Shown here: one piece after another, positions 43,874 through 52,349 of the stretch
How positions within the stretch are numbered: the stretch's first letter is position 1
How the letters are laid out: each line of letters opens with the position of its first letter
NCBI RefSeq assembly: GCF_946892675.1
Contig: NZ_CAMPOV010000001.1
Location: 124,001 to 188,000 of the forward strand
Direction of reading: 5' to 3'
Length of the DNA: 64,000 bases
Source: Arthrobacter sp. Marseille-P9274
GTDB lineage: Bacteria > Actinomycetota > Actinomycetes > Actinomycetales > Micrococcaceae
The notes under the pieces: model-generated
What the model saw: only the letters and a program-made list of their open reading frames with translations
The model's database searches: none
What the model was told of the DNA's origin: nothing
Made by a program: the position numbers and the translations under genes

Positions 43874-45835
43874 CTAGCCGAGCAGCGGCTTCTGCCGGGA
43901 CTTGTGGTCGGTGTAGGTGCGGTAGGCGTGCTGCGTGGACTCGAGCTCGGAGGCGCCGGAGACCGGCACGTCCCACCAGGACTCGGAATCCGGCGCGTCG
44001 AGCAGCGGATCGGACTCGATATGGATGAGCACAGGGCCGCTGCCCTCGGGTTCGGCCTTCGCCTTGGCCACGGCCGCCTCCAGGTCGGCGATGACGTGCT
44101 CGCCGGGCTCCACGCGGATGACCCGCACCCCCAGCGATTCGGCGTTGGCGGCGAGGTCGATCGGAAGCTTCTCGCCGTCGTCGAAGGTGTGGTGCTTGCG
44201 GTCCAGGGTCCGGTACTTCGTGCCGAAGCGCTGCGAGCCGAGCGATTCGGAGAGCGCCCCGATGGAGGCGTACCCGTGGTTCTGGATGAGCACCGTGACC
44301 AGCTTGAGGCCCTCGGCCACGGCGGTGACCAGCTCGGTGTGCATCATCAGGTAGGAGCCGTCCCCGACCATAACGACGACGTCGCGCGGCCGGGCTTCGG
44401 CGGAGCCTTCGGCTGCGCGGTCCGCCTCGTCGACGGCCGCCCGCTTGACGCCCAGTCCCCCGGGAATCTCGTAGCCCATGCAGGAGTAGGCGTACTCCAC
44501 GTGGTAGCCGAACGGGTCCCGGACCCGCCACATCTTGTGCAGGTCGCCGGGCAGCGAGCCGGCGGCGCAGATGACGACGTCGCGTTCGTCCATCGCGCGG
44601 TTCACCGCGCCGATGATCTCGTTCTGGCTCGGCAGCGGCGTGTGCCGGGTGTCGAAGGCCTCGTCCACGGTCCGGTCCCAGCGGTCCTTCTCCGCCGCCG
44701 CGAGCTGCGCCAGGTCGGCGCCGACGCGGTAGCCCGAGAGTCCCGAGGCCAGCTTCGCCAGCGCCTTCCGGGCGTCGGCGACGATCGGCAGGCTGGTGCC
44801 GTGCTTGTAGGCGTCGATCGGGGCGACGTTGATGTTGACGAATTTGACGTCCGGGTTCTGGAAGGCGGTGCGGGACGCCGTCGTGAAGTCCTCGTAGCGC
44901 GTCCCGACCCCGATAATCAGGTCCGCTTCGCGTGCGACGGCGTTCGCCGCCGTCGTTCCCGTGGAACCAATGGCCCCGAGGCAGTAAGGCGCGTCCCACG
45001 GCAGGACGCCCACGCCCGCCTGGGTGTACGCCACGGGGATGCCGGTCAGTTCGGCGAGCTCGGCCAACTGCTCGTTGGCGAAGGCGTAGAGGACGCCGCC
45101 GCCGGCGATGATCAGCGGGCGCCTGGCCGAGCGGATCATCTCCACCGCGCGGCGGATGTCCTGCTCCTCGGGCTCGGGGCGGCGGATCCGCCAGTCCCGC
45201 TCGGCGAGGAACTCCTCCGGCACATCGAAGACCTCGGCCTGCACGTCCTGCGGCAGCGAGATGGTCACGGCGCCGGTCTCCGCCGGGTCGGTCAGCACGC
45301 GCAAACCGTGGTGCAGGGCGGAGAACAGCTGCTCGGGACGGTTGACCCGGTCGAAGTACTTGGACAAGGGGCGGAAGGCGTCGTTGACCGTGATGTCGTA
45401 GGCCTCGGGCCGCTCCAGCTGCTGCAGCACCGGATCCGCGGCCCGGGTGGCGAAGGTGTCCGAGGGCAGCAGCAGGACCGGCAGGCGGTTGGCCGTGGCC
45501 AGCGCCGCGCCCGTGAGCAGATTGGACGAGCCCGGGCCGATCGAGGTGGAGACCGCGAACGTGGCGCGGCGGCGGTTGTGCCGGGCATAACCGACCGCCT
45601 GGTGCGACTGCGCCTGCTCGTTCCGGCCCTGGTAGTAGGGCATCAGCGCGGGGTCCTTGACCTGCCACTGCTTCAGCGCCTGGCCCACGCCGGCGACGTT
45701 GCCGTGGCCGAAAATGCCGAACATGCCGGGAATCAACCGCCCGCGGTAGTCCTCCCCGCCGACGCTGTCCACCAGGTACTGCCTGCCCAGGAACTCTACG
45801 ACCGCCTGGGCGACGGTCATTCTGCGGGTAGCCAT
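43874..45835 (-). CDS. iolD: 3D-(3,5/4)-trihydroxycyclohexane-1,2-dione hydrolase
   Basis: Thiamine-diphosphate enzyme that opens the inositol ring to 5-deoxy-glucuronate. The 653-residue protein has the TPP family order: N-terminal PYR domain (with GHGNVAGVGQAL and STSIGPGSSNLLTGA), a central domain, and a C-terminal PP domain with the GDGSYLMM...NHGYASIG metal site. Extra length after residue 600 is typical for IolD. Its start overlaps the stop of the aldolase gene by one base (TGATG). Confidence 0.94.
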   Translation of the reverse strand: MATRRMTVAQAVVEFLGRQYLVDSVGGEDYRGRLIPGMFGIFGHGNVAGVGQALKQWQVKDPALMPYYQGRNEQAQSHQAVGYARHNRRRATFAVSTSIGPGSSNLLTGAALATANRLPVLLLPSDTFATRAADPVLQQLERPEAYDITVNDAFRPLSKYFDRVNRPEQLFSALHHGLRVLTDPAETGAVTISLPQDVQAEVFDVPEEFLAERDWRIRRPEPEEQDIRRAVEMIRSARRPLIIAGGGVLYAFANEQLAELAELTGIPVAYTQAGVGVLPWDAPYCLGAIGSTGTTAANAVAREADLIIGVGTRYEDFTTASRTAFQNPDVKFVNINVAPIDAYKHGTSLPIVADARKALAKLASGLSGYRVGADLAQLAAAEKDRWDRTVDEAFDTRHTPLPSQNEIIGAVNRAMDERDVVICAAGSLPGDLHKMWRVRDPFGYHVEYAYSCMGYEIPGGLGVKRAAVDEADRAAEGSAEARPRDVVVMVGDGSYLMMHTELVTAVAEGLKLVTVLIQNHGYASIGALSESLGSQRFGTKYRTLDRKHHTFDDGEKLPIDLAANAESLGVRVIRVEPGEHVIADLEAAVAKAKAEPEGSGPVLIHIESDPLLDAPDSESWWDVPVSGASELESTQHAYRTYTDHKSRQKPLLG

Positions 45836-46752
45836 CAGCTGGCGATCTCCTGTCCGGTGTGTGCGTTCAGCAAAGAAGCGGCGGCGGCGACGGCCTCCTC
45901 GACCGTCCCCTCCTTCGGGTAGAGCAGGGCCCGTCCGACCGTCAGGCCCTGGACGCCGGGCAGCTTGAGGGCGGCGCCCCAGCTGGCGAAGACTTCTTCC
46001 GGCGAGCCGGACGGGTCTCCGCCCAGGAGCACGGTGGGCAGCGTGGTGGCGGCCATGACGCGTTCCATCTCCCCCACCACCGGCAGCTTCATCCAGGTGT
46101 AGGCGCTGGTGGACCCGAGGCCGGAGGCGATGGCGACGGACTTGATGACGGCGTCGGCGCTGAGGTCGTTGCGCACGCGGCCGTTGTCCCACACGGAGAT
46201 GAACGGCTCCACCATGGCAACCAGCCGGCGCTCGGCCAGGCTGTCGATCGCCTTCGCCGTCGATTCGAGCGTGGCCACCGTCGCCGGGTCGCCCAGGCAG
46301 ATGCGGGTGAGCATCTTGCCGCCGTTGGCGCCGAGCGCCTCCAATGCCTCGGCGGTGTGGCCGGTGAACCGGTCATCCATCTCGTTGACGAAGCCGGACA
46401 GACCGCCGCGGTTCATCGAGCCGAAGAGGAGCTTGCCCTCCAGGGCACCCAGCAGCAGCAGATCGTCCATGATGTCGGGGCTGGCCAGCACGCCGTCCAC
46501 GGCGGGGTTCGACAGGGCGGCCTGCAGCCGGTCGAGCAGGTCGCGCCGGTCCGCCATCGCCGTTTTATTGTCCCCGACGGCGAGCGCGCCGCGGGCGGGA
46601 TGGTCGGCTGCGACGATGAAGTTCTGCTCGCCGAGCTTCAGGCCGGGGTGGGGCCGGCGGACCGCGGCGGCACGGGAGACCGCGTCCGGGTCCTCGAGCC
46701 GGATCCGGGACAAGTGTTCGTAGCGGCGCGGGTTGTCGTCGAAGCGGCTCAT
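45835..46752 (-). CDS. Cgl0158-type TIM-barrel aldolase (IolJ-type role)
   Basis: A 305-residue (beta/alpha)8 protein. FIVAADHPARGAL, MSGFVNEMDD-type segment SGFVNEMDDRF, and WMKLPVVGEMERVM resemble class I aldolases of the DeoC/LacD kind. It matches the family named after the C. glutamicum protein Cgl0158. Between iolC and iolD it most likely splits 2-deoxy-5-keto-gluconate 6-phosphate to DHAP and malonate semialdehyde, replacing the usual IolJ. The ATG overlaps the iolC stop by ATGA. Confidence 0.85.
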   Translation of the reverse strand: MSRFDDNPRRYEHLSRIRLEDPDAVSRAAAVRRPHPGLKLGEQNFIVAADHPARGALAVGDNKTAMADRRDLLDRLQAALSNPAVDGVLASPDIMDDLLLLGALEGKLLFGSMNRGGLSGFVNEMDDRFTGHTAEALEALGANGGKMLTRICLGDPATVATLESTAKAIDSLAERRLVAMVEPFISVWDNGRVRNDLSADAVIKSVAIASGLGSTSAYTWMKLPVVGEMERVMAATTLPTVLLGGDPSGSPEEVFASWGAALKLPGVQGLTVGRALLYPKEGTVEEAVAAAASLLNAHTGQEIAS

Positions 46753-47741
46753 CGGACGGCCTCCACGGTTCCGGGCAGGGCGCGGCCGCGTTCGGCCAAC
46801 AGCGCGTGGACTTCTTCCGGCGTCGGCATTGCATCCGCGCACGAAAGCCGCGATGCCACCAGCGCTCCGGAGGCGTTGGCGTAGTCGAGTACGGCGGCCA
46901 GCGGCCAGCCGGCCAGCAGTCCGTGGCAGAAGGCTCCGCCGAAGGCGTCCCCGGCGCCGAGCCCGTTGAGGGTCTCCACGGGGACCGGGGCGGAGACCAC
47001 CCGCTCGGTGCGGGTCTTGGCCATGACGCCGTCGGGCCCCAGCTTCACGACGGCGATTTCCACTCCTGCCTCCAGCAGGCGGTCCGCCTGTTCATCCGGA
47101 GTCCCCTCGCCGACGGCGACCGCGCATTCCTTGTCATTGCCGATAGCGACGGTGACGTGCGGCAGGATCACCGAAACCTGTTCCCGGGCTTCCTCTTCGG
47201 ACGCCCAGAACATCGGCCGGTAGTCGAGGTCCAGCACCGTGTACTGCCCCGGACGGAGACCTTCGCGCGGCCGCGCCTCATGCGCCGCCAGGTGAGCCGA
47301 GCGGCTCGGCTCCTGGCTGAGGCCGGTCACCGTCGACCAAAAGATCCCGGCGTCGCGGATGGCCGCCCGGTCCAGCTCGCCGGCGGCGATCTGCAGGTCG
47401 GGCGCCGTCGGAAAACGACCGTAGAAATAGAGCGGGAAATCGTCCGGCGGGAGGATGGCGCAGAACGTCGCGGGGGTCTGCAGTCCCGGCACCGCCGTCA
47501 CGAAGCCGTCGTCCACCCCGAACTTCCGCAGTTCACGGTGCAGGTACTCCCCGAACGGATCCTCGCCGGTGCGGGTGATGACCGCCGACCGCCGACCATG
47601 CCGGGCGGCCGCGACGGCGACGTTGGAGGGCGAACCGCCCAGGTATTTGCCGAAGCTGTTGACATCCGCCAGCCCGACCCCGATGTCATTCGGATAGATG
47701 TCGACGCTGATCCGTCCCATGGTAAGCAAGTCGTGAGCCAC
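46749..47741 (-). CDS. iolC: 5-dehydro-2-deoxygluconokinase
   Basis: PfkB-family kinase of 330 residues that phosphorylates 2-deoxy-5-keto-gluconate. It has the N-terminal GGSPSNVAVAAARHG motif and the C-terminal active-site GLGAGDAFGGAF with its catalytic Asp. It is the first gene of the large minus-strand iol operon. Two IolR-like motifs lie 95-123 bp upstream. The promoter region is shared with the divergent ROK gene. Confidence 0.93.
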   Translation of the reverse strand: MAHDLLTMGRISVDIYPNDIGVGLADVNSFGKYLGGSPSNVAVAAARHGRRSAVITRTGEDPFGEYLHRELRKFGVDDGFVTAVPGLQTPATFCAILPPDDFPLYFYGRFPTAPDLQIAAGELDRAAIRDAGIFWSTVTGLSQEPSRSAHLAAHEARPREGLRPGQYTVLDLDYRPMFWASEEEAREQVSVILPHVTVAIGNDKECAVAVGEGTPDEQADRLLEAGVEIAVVKLGPDGVMAKTRTERVVSAPVPVETLNGLGAGDAFGGAFCHGLLAGWPLAAVLDYANASGALVASRLSCADAMPTPEEVHALLAERGRALPGTVEAVR

Positions 47742-47835
47742 TAGAGATCATCGGCCTTTCTGTTCGGGGCGAGCCGCCTGGCCGCCTGCCTGGCGAGCTG
47801 TGAGCCGAGCCACATTCATACTTTGCCTGAAGGAC

Positions 47836-47848
47836 TTTGTCCTGTCAA
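47836..47848. promoter_or_regulatory. IolR-like operator before iolC, site 1
   Basis: TTTGTCCTGTCAA, an exact 13-bp copy of the site next to the iolR-like gene at 34379. It lies in the divergent iolC/ROK gap and includes a TTGACA on the minus strand, a possible -35 box for iolC. Confidence 0.65.
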
Positions 47849-47851
47849 ACC

Positions 47852-47864
47852 TTTGTACTGACAT
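47852..47864 (+). promoter_or_regulatory. IolR-like operator before iolC, site 2
   Basis: TTTGTACTGACAT, 16 bp downstream in the same orientation as site 1 and agreeing at 10 of 13 positions. The spacing is about one and a half helical turns. Confidence 0.5.
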
Positions 47865-47912
47865 ATTGACAAGATCGATCGATGCAAGCCGCGGCCTTAT
47901 CCGGCCCCTACT

Positions 47913-48992
47913 ATGGAACCGATGAGAATCTACGACCCCTCCCAACCGCGCGCGGCCGGGGGCAGGGCGCCCGCCTTCCGCAATGTCCGGAGCAGCCTGC
48001 TGCGCCCGGGAGTGCGGCTGCCGGTCCGGCTCGCCCGTCGCGGGCTGGCCATCGGCATCGACATCGGCGGCACCAAGGTTGCCGCGGGCGTAGTCGACGG
48101 CGAGGGGCGGATCCTGGCCGAGCTGTACCGGGACACCCCGGGGCACGACCCGCGCGAGGTGGAACAGGTCATCGTCTCGCTGGTGCGGGATCTCTCGGCT
48201 GAATTCAAGGTCCTCTCCGTCGGCATCGGCGCCGCGGGCTGGATGGACCGCAGCGGCAGCACCGTCCTCTTCAGCCCCCACCTCGCGTGGCGCAACGAGC
48301 CGGTGCGGATGAACCTCGAGAAGCTCCTCCACCGGCGCGTGGCGGTGTCCAACGACGCCGACGCGGCCGCCTGGGCGGAGTTCCGCTTCGGCGCGGGCGT
48401 GGGACAGGACCGGCTCGTCTGCATCACCCTCGGCACGGGCATCGGCGGCGGCATCGTCATCGACGGGCGGATCGAACGCGGCAACTGGGGCGTGGCCGGC
48501 GAGTTCGGCCACCAGATCATCGTGCCCCAGGGCCACCGCTGCGAATGCGGCAACCGGGGCTGCTGGGAGCAGTACGCCTCGGGCAACGCCGTCGGCCGGG
48601 AAGCGCGCGAACTCGCCGCGGCCAATTCTCCCGTCGCCCAGGAATGGCTGCGTGCCGCCGGCGGAGACCCGGACCGGATCACCGGAGCCATCGTCACCGC
48701 CCTTGCCCGCGAGGGCGACACCGCCAGCATCAACCTGCTCGAGGACATCGGCGAGTGGCTCGGCCTCGGCCTGGCCAACCTCGCGGCGGCTCTGGATCCC
48801 GGGATGTTCGTGATCGGCGGAGGGCTGTCCGAAGCCGGCGACCTCCTGCTCGGTCCCGCCCGCAGCGCCTTCAACCGCAACCTCACCGGGCGGGGCTTTC
48901 GGCCCGCCGCGCCGATTGAGCGGGCCGCCCTGGGCTCGAAGGCCGGCCTCATCGGCGCGGCCGATCTGTCCCGCGTGACCGCCTGGCGCTGA
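47913..48992 (+). CDS. ROK-family sugar kinase (glucokinase-like)
   Basis: A 359-residue ROK protein without the N-terminal helix-turn-helix of ROK repressors, so a kinase. It has the ATP motif GIDIGGTKVAAG (about 48-59), the ROK signature TLGTGIGGGIVIDGR, the His of GEFGHQ and the zinc motif CECGNRGC. The first 45 residues are basic and poorly conserved; an ATG three codons later is possible. It is divergent from iolC and shares its motif-bearing control region, so it may phosphorylate a sugar released with inositol. Glucokinase is the default reading. Confidence 0.87.
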   Translation: MEPMRIYDPSQPRAAGGRAPAFRNVRSSLLRPGVRLPVRLARRGLAIGIDIGGTKVAAGVVDGEGRILAELYRDTPGHDPREVEQVIVSLVRDLSAEFKVLSVGIGAAGWMDRSGSTVLFSPHLAWRNEPVRMNLEKLLHRRVAVSNDADAAAWAEFRFGAGVGQDRLVCITLGTGIGGGIVIDGRIERGNWGVAGEFGHQIIVPQGHRCECGNRGCWEQYASGNAVGREARELAAANSPVAQEWLRAAGGDPDRITGAIVTALAREGDTASINLLEDIGEWLGLGLANLAAALDPGMFVIGGGLSEAGDLLLGPARSAFNRNLTGRGFRPAAPIERAALGSKAGLIGAADLSRVTAWR

Positions 48993-49100
48993 CACCGGGC
49001 AAAAGACCATTTCCCGCTTCCGCCGCGTGCACCGCCGTCGTCAGTATGCTGACCCTGAGCCGGCGCGCCGAGCCCGGCCGGACCCGGAGCGGAGGCACCC

Positions 49101-49856
49101 ATGCCCATGTGGCTGCAGGCCCTGCTCTGGGGCACCCTCGCCGGCTCCGCCCTGGTCCTCGGCGCGGCCATCTCCTGGCGCTGGCGCATCCACGCCAAGA
49201 CCGTCTCGACCATCATGGCCTTCGGCGCCGGCGTCCTGATTTCCGCACTGGCCTTCGAGCTGGTCGACGAGGCCGAGAGCAACGGCGGCCTCGCGGCCAC
49301 CGTCGCCGGTTTCCTCGTGGGGGCCGGCATCTTCGTCGCCGCCAACTTCGCACTCGCCCGCCGCGGGGCGAAGCACCGCAAGCGTTCCGGCTCCCAGCAG
49401 CCCAGCGAACAGGAGTCCCCGGGCAGCGGGACGGCGATCGCCGTCGGCGCCCTGCTCGACGGCATTCCCGAATCCCTCGTCCTCGGCCTGGGCCTGATCA
49501 GCGCCGGTACCGTCAGCCCGGCCATGCTGGCCGCCGTCTTCATCTCCAACGTCCCCGAGGGCCTCTCCAGCTCAGCCGGCATGAAGAAGGCCGGCCGCAC
49601 TGCCGGCTACGTCTTCACCGTCTGGGGATCCATCGCCATCCTCAGCGGCGTCGCCGCCTGCCTCGGCTTCCTCGCTCTGGACCAGGCCCCGGCGGAACTC
49701 GTCGCCTTCATCACCGCGCTGGCGGCCGGCGCGATCCTCGCCATGCTGGCCGACACCATGATCCCGGAGGCGTTCGAGGAGCACCATCTGCTCACGGGCC
49801 TCACCGCGTCCGTCGGATTCGTGACGGCGTTCGCGATCCACATCGCCGGCGGCTGA
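49101..49856 (+). CDS. ZIP-family divalent metal transporter
   Basis: Membrane protein of 251 residues with seven to eight hydrophobic segments. The usual HxxPEG metal site in span 4 appears as GALLDGIPESLVLG, and span 5 has NVPEGLSSS. A polar loop rich in Arg, Ser and Gln (about 92-112) separates spans 3 and 4. The first His of the canonical motif is Asp here, so metal selectivity may differ from zinc importers. The gene stands alone; no metal regulator is adjacent. Confidence 0.85.
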   Translation: MPMWLQALLWGTLAGSALVLGAAISWRWRIHAKTVSTIMAFGAGVLISALAFELVDEAESNGGLAATVAGFLVGAGIFVAANFALARRGAKHRKRSGSQQPSEQESPGSGTAIAVGALLDGIPESLVLGLGLISAGTVSPAMLAAVFISNVPEGLSSSAGMKKAGRTAGYVFTVWGSIAILSGVAACLGFLALDQAPAELVAFITALAAGAILAMLADTMIPEAFEEHHLLTGLTASVGFVTAFAIHIAGG

Positions 49857-49949
49857 TCGCCCTCCCGGAAGGTGTGACGGGCCCCGGCAGCTCCCGCCGC
49901 AACTTCTGGTACCGGTCCCGCCGCCGTCTGCGGTTGCGGTCAGCGCGGC

Positions 49950-50030
49950 GGTTGCGGCGACGACGGTCAGCGCAGGGGTTGCGGCGACGGCGGTCAGCGC
50001 AGGGGTTGCGGCGACGACGGTCAGCGCCGT
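49950..50030. repeat. 27-bp tandem repeat, three copies
   Basis: The unit GGTTGCGGCGACGACGGTCA then GCGCAGG occurs three times in a row with two or three differences, and a shorter copy precedes it. It lies between the transporter stop and the end of the HNH gene. A minus-strand frame would read (ALTVVAATP)n, but I see no real gene. Confidence 0.75.
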
Positions 50031-50103
50031 GAGAGCCGCGGGAGCGCGCAACGGCCGTGTCTCTCCCGGGCCGGGCTCCAAGCGCGGCGTGACGCGGGAA
50101 CTG

Positions 50104-51657
50104 TCAGCTGGTCAGCTGGTTGGCGCGTTTGAGGTTGGGCGGGTACCGGTAGTGGTTGCGTCGTGGGACTTGGGACGGGTCCGTGTAGGCGGGCGGGATG
50201 AACCACGGTATCCCGTCTATCGATTCGATGATCCAGTCTCCGGCGTGGATGAGGTGGTGGTGGAAGGAGCAGAGGAGCACGCCGTTGGCAACGGAGGTGC
50301 GGCCTTTGTGTTTCTTCCAGTAGCGGATGTGGTGTGCTTCGGTCCAGTGCGCGGGCATGGTGCAGCCGGGGAAGGCGCAGCCTTTGTCCCGGGCAACGAG
50401 GGCGCGGCGCTGGGCCGGAGTGAAGAGCCGCTGGGCGCGTCCGATGTCGAGGACTTCGCCTTTGCCGCCGAACACGATGGGTATGAGGTCGGCGTCGCAG
50501 GCCATTTTGCGCACGGTGCGGGGTGTGATGAGTCCGCCGAACACGGCCTGGCCCGCGGTCCCGGCTGCGGTGGCGTTCATGAGGTCCTGGTAGTCGATGG
50601 TGACCATGACCTGCGGCCGGTGGCCCCCGCTGGCGGGAAGCCTGTCCGTGGACAGGGCGATCCGGCAGGAGCCGACCAGGCCTTCGAGCAGCAGTTGCGG
50701 CCGGGTGGGTGCCGGCCAGCCGGGATTTGGCCGCCCACCCTCGGCCCCGCCACCCTCGGCCCCGCCGCCGTCGTGCCCGGTGCCGTCTTGCCCGGTGCCG
50801 GCTTCGCCGTCCCCGGTGGTGAGGCGGCCGGCAGCCGCGGCTGCCGTTCCGCCGGCGGCGCGAGACTCGCCGAAGGTGGTCTGCAGGCGGGGGTTGGTGT
50901 GGGTGTTCATGGCGGTGATGAGGTGTTCGTATTGGATGAGGTGTTCGTATTGTTCGTCGGTCGCGGCAATTTCGAAGCGGTGCAGGCCGCGGCGTTTGCC
51001 TTTGAGGAAGACGCCCTGCCGGGCGGCGAGTTGTTCGTCGCTGGGTTCCTGCCCGTCCGGGTCGATGGCCGCTTCCCAGCTGCGGGCGATGATGCGCAGC
51101 GTGTCGGGGTCGGTTTCGGTGGCCTGCCGGGTGAGCTGGTGTTCCATGGCGGCCAGGTCATCCGGGGCCGCTGCTGGGCGGATGCGTTCGAGGGTGTCGT
51201 GGATGAGAGTGGCAGCCGTGCCGCCAATGTCGGACTCTGCCAGTCCGGCTGCCAGGTGTTCGTATTTCGGCGGCGTTTCGCCGCCGGTGATCAGGGTTCG
51301 CGGCATGGTGGCGGCACCGACGCGGATCCGGCGCCGGGCCTCGCTCCGGCTGATCCGCAGCCGGGCCCGGAGGTAGTCCGCGGCGTCCCGGAACTCTGAC
51401 TTCGACTCCGGGGCGCCCGGGTCCCGGCCCGTCATCGTGGCCACGCCCTGCTGCTCGACGGAATGCGCCCCGGCGACCTGGAGCTGCTCCACCGTCCGGG
51501 AGAGGTCCTCGAACAGGCCCACGCAGTCCGCCAGCACCTCAGGATGTTGAAGGCCGGCCTCCTGCCGGAAAATCGCGGCGAATTCCTGCAGTTCGTCGCG
51601 CACCGAAGCGAGGAAGCCGGTGGCTTCCTGAGTCGCTTCGAGGGGTGCGATCGCCAT
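50104..51657 (-). CDS. DUF222 protein with C-terminal HNH nuclease motif
   Basis: A 517-residue protein of the actinobacterial DUF222 (13E12-type) family. The helical DUF222 part spans about 55-380, with RISRSEARRRIRVG as the usual start. A disordered Gly-rich insert lies at about 255-300. The HNH motif near 430-480 has CAFPGC, HWTEAHHI, NGVLLCSFHHHLIH and two Cys pairs for zinc. These genes are often multi-copy and variable. Their role is unknown; DNA repair or mobility has been suggested. An SOS-box-like dyad lies 12 bases upstream of the ATG. Confidence 0.9.
   Translation of the reverse strand: MAIAPLEATQEATGFLASVRDELQEFAAIFRQEAGLQHPEVLADCVGLFEDLSRTVEQLQVAGAHSVEQQGVATMTGRDPGAPESKSEFRDAADYLRARLRISRSEARRRIRVGAATMPRTLITGGETPPKYEHLAAGLAESDIGGTAATLIHDTLERIRPAAAPDDLAAMEHQLTRQATETDPDTLRIIARSWEAAIDPDGQEPSDEQLAARQGVFLKGKRRGLHRFEIAATDEQYEHLIQYEHLITAMNTHTNPRLQTTFGESRAAGGTAAAAAGRLTTGDGEAGTGQDGTGHDGGGAEGGGAEGGRPNPGWPAPTRPQLLLEGLVGSCRIALSTDRLPASGGHRPQVMVTIDYQDLMNATAAGTAGQAVFGGLITPRTVRKMACDADLIPIVFGGKGEVLDIGRAQRLFTPAQRRALVARDKGCAFPGCTMPAHWTEAHHIRYWKKHKGRTSVANGVLLCSFHHHLIHAGDWIIESIDGIPWFIPPAYTDPSQVPRRNHYRYPPNLKRANQLTS
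50917..50952. repeat. Perfect 18-bp tandem duplication in the HNH gene
   Basis: GATGAGGTGTTCGTATTG occurs twice in a row. In the protein this doubles a six-residue unit (QYEHLI) while keeping the frame. The exact identity of both copies indicates a recent slippage event. Confidence 0.8.
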
Positions 51658-51668
51658 GCCTAATTCTA

Positions 51669-51684
51669 TCGAAGAAACGTTCTG
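51669..51684 (-). promoter_or_regulatory. Degenerate LexA/SOS-box-like dyad
   Basis: TCGAAGAAACGTTCTG agrees with the actinobacterial SOS box TCGAACNNNNGTTCGA at 9 of 12 defined positions. It lies between the likely promoter and the ATG of the HNH gene. The match is weak, so DNA-damage control is only a suggestion. Confidence 0.35.
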
Positions 51685-52001
51685 ATAGCACGATAAATCT
51701 CTGCCGTGTAGGACGACTGAAAGGGGCAAAAACCAGGACTGAGGCAGGGCCACGAGGAGGCAATTCACTTGGCAATCCGGCGCCTTCGAATGCACCAAAA
51801 GACCGGCTGTGTGCAGGAGACGACAGGCGCAAGAATCAGGGCCTAAAGCAGCGGAACAATGGGCTGCCGCTTGGTGCGCGAACGCGGGAAAGCCGCTAAG
51901 CGCGCACATGCGGCGAGCCGCGACGCCGCTGCTCGCAGCCATCAGAAATAATCCGGCCGATCGGCTTACCGTTTGCCAAGCCTGCTTATGATGAGGACGG
52001 G
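51685..52001. other. Gap between HNH gene and truncated copper-storage gene
   Basis: About 317 bases of lower GC than the surroundings. No complete gene is visible. A short segment at about 51969-51989 reads TVCQACL in another frame from the downstream gene and looks like a relic of its missing N-terminus. Confidence 0.4.
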
Positions 52002-52262
52002 GTGGCTGACCTTGTCACCTGCATCCGCACCGACCTCGACTGCGCCGACATCTGCGCGGCCACGGGCAACGTCCTGTCCCGTCGCACCGGCGGTGACGCC
52101 GCGACGATTCGGGCGCTCCTCGAGGCCTGCCGGACCGCCTGCCGGTCCTGCGCCGACGACTGCGAGCGCCACGCCTCCATGCACGAGCACTGCCGCCTCT
52201 GCGCAGAGGCCTGCCGGCGCTGCGAGCAGGCCTGCAGCGATCTGCTCTCCGCCCTGGGCTGA
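52002..52262 (+). CDS. Copper-storage (Csp/DUF326) four-helix protein, N-terminus lost
   Basis: An 86-residue Cys-rich helical protein (CIRTDLDCADIC, CRTACRSCADDC, HCRLCAEACRRCEQAC). These spaced Cys pairs line the bore of Csp four-helix bundles that store Cu(I). Full-length relatives have about 130 residues. The match here begins exactly inside the chain (VADLVTCIRT), so about 48 residues forming the first helices are missing. The GTG start has no clear ribosome site. A Cys-containing relic lies just upstream in another frame, so the gene is probably decayed. Confidence 0.75.
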   Translation: MADLVTCIRTDLDCADICAATGNVLSRRTGGDAATIRALLEACRTACRSCADDCERHASMHEHCRLCAEACRRCEQACSDLLSALG

Positions 52263-52349
52263 GACGGGGCAAGGCGGCGTGCTGCCTGGAGATAGCTCCG
52301 CGGGCCGTGCCGGGTAGGGGTCGTTTCCGGCCCGGGGAGGAGGACCGTC

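Noticed and set aside
43820-45922. 700-codon plus-strand frame opposite iolD
   Set aside because: It is the antisense of iolD, whose domains and operon context are clear. Long antisense frames are expected at this GC content.
49950-50030. CRISPR array
   Set aside because: The repeats abut each other without spacers and there are no cas genes.
49572-50081. Minus-strand frame translating the 27-bp repeat as (ALTVVAATP)n
   Set aside because: It is antisense to the transporter over half its length and has no ribosome site or export signal that fits the repeat.
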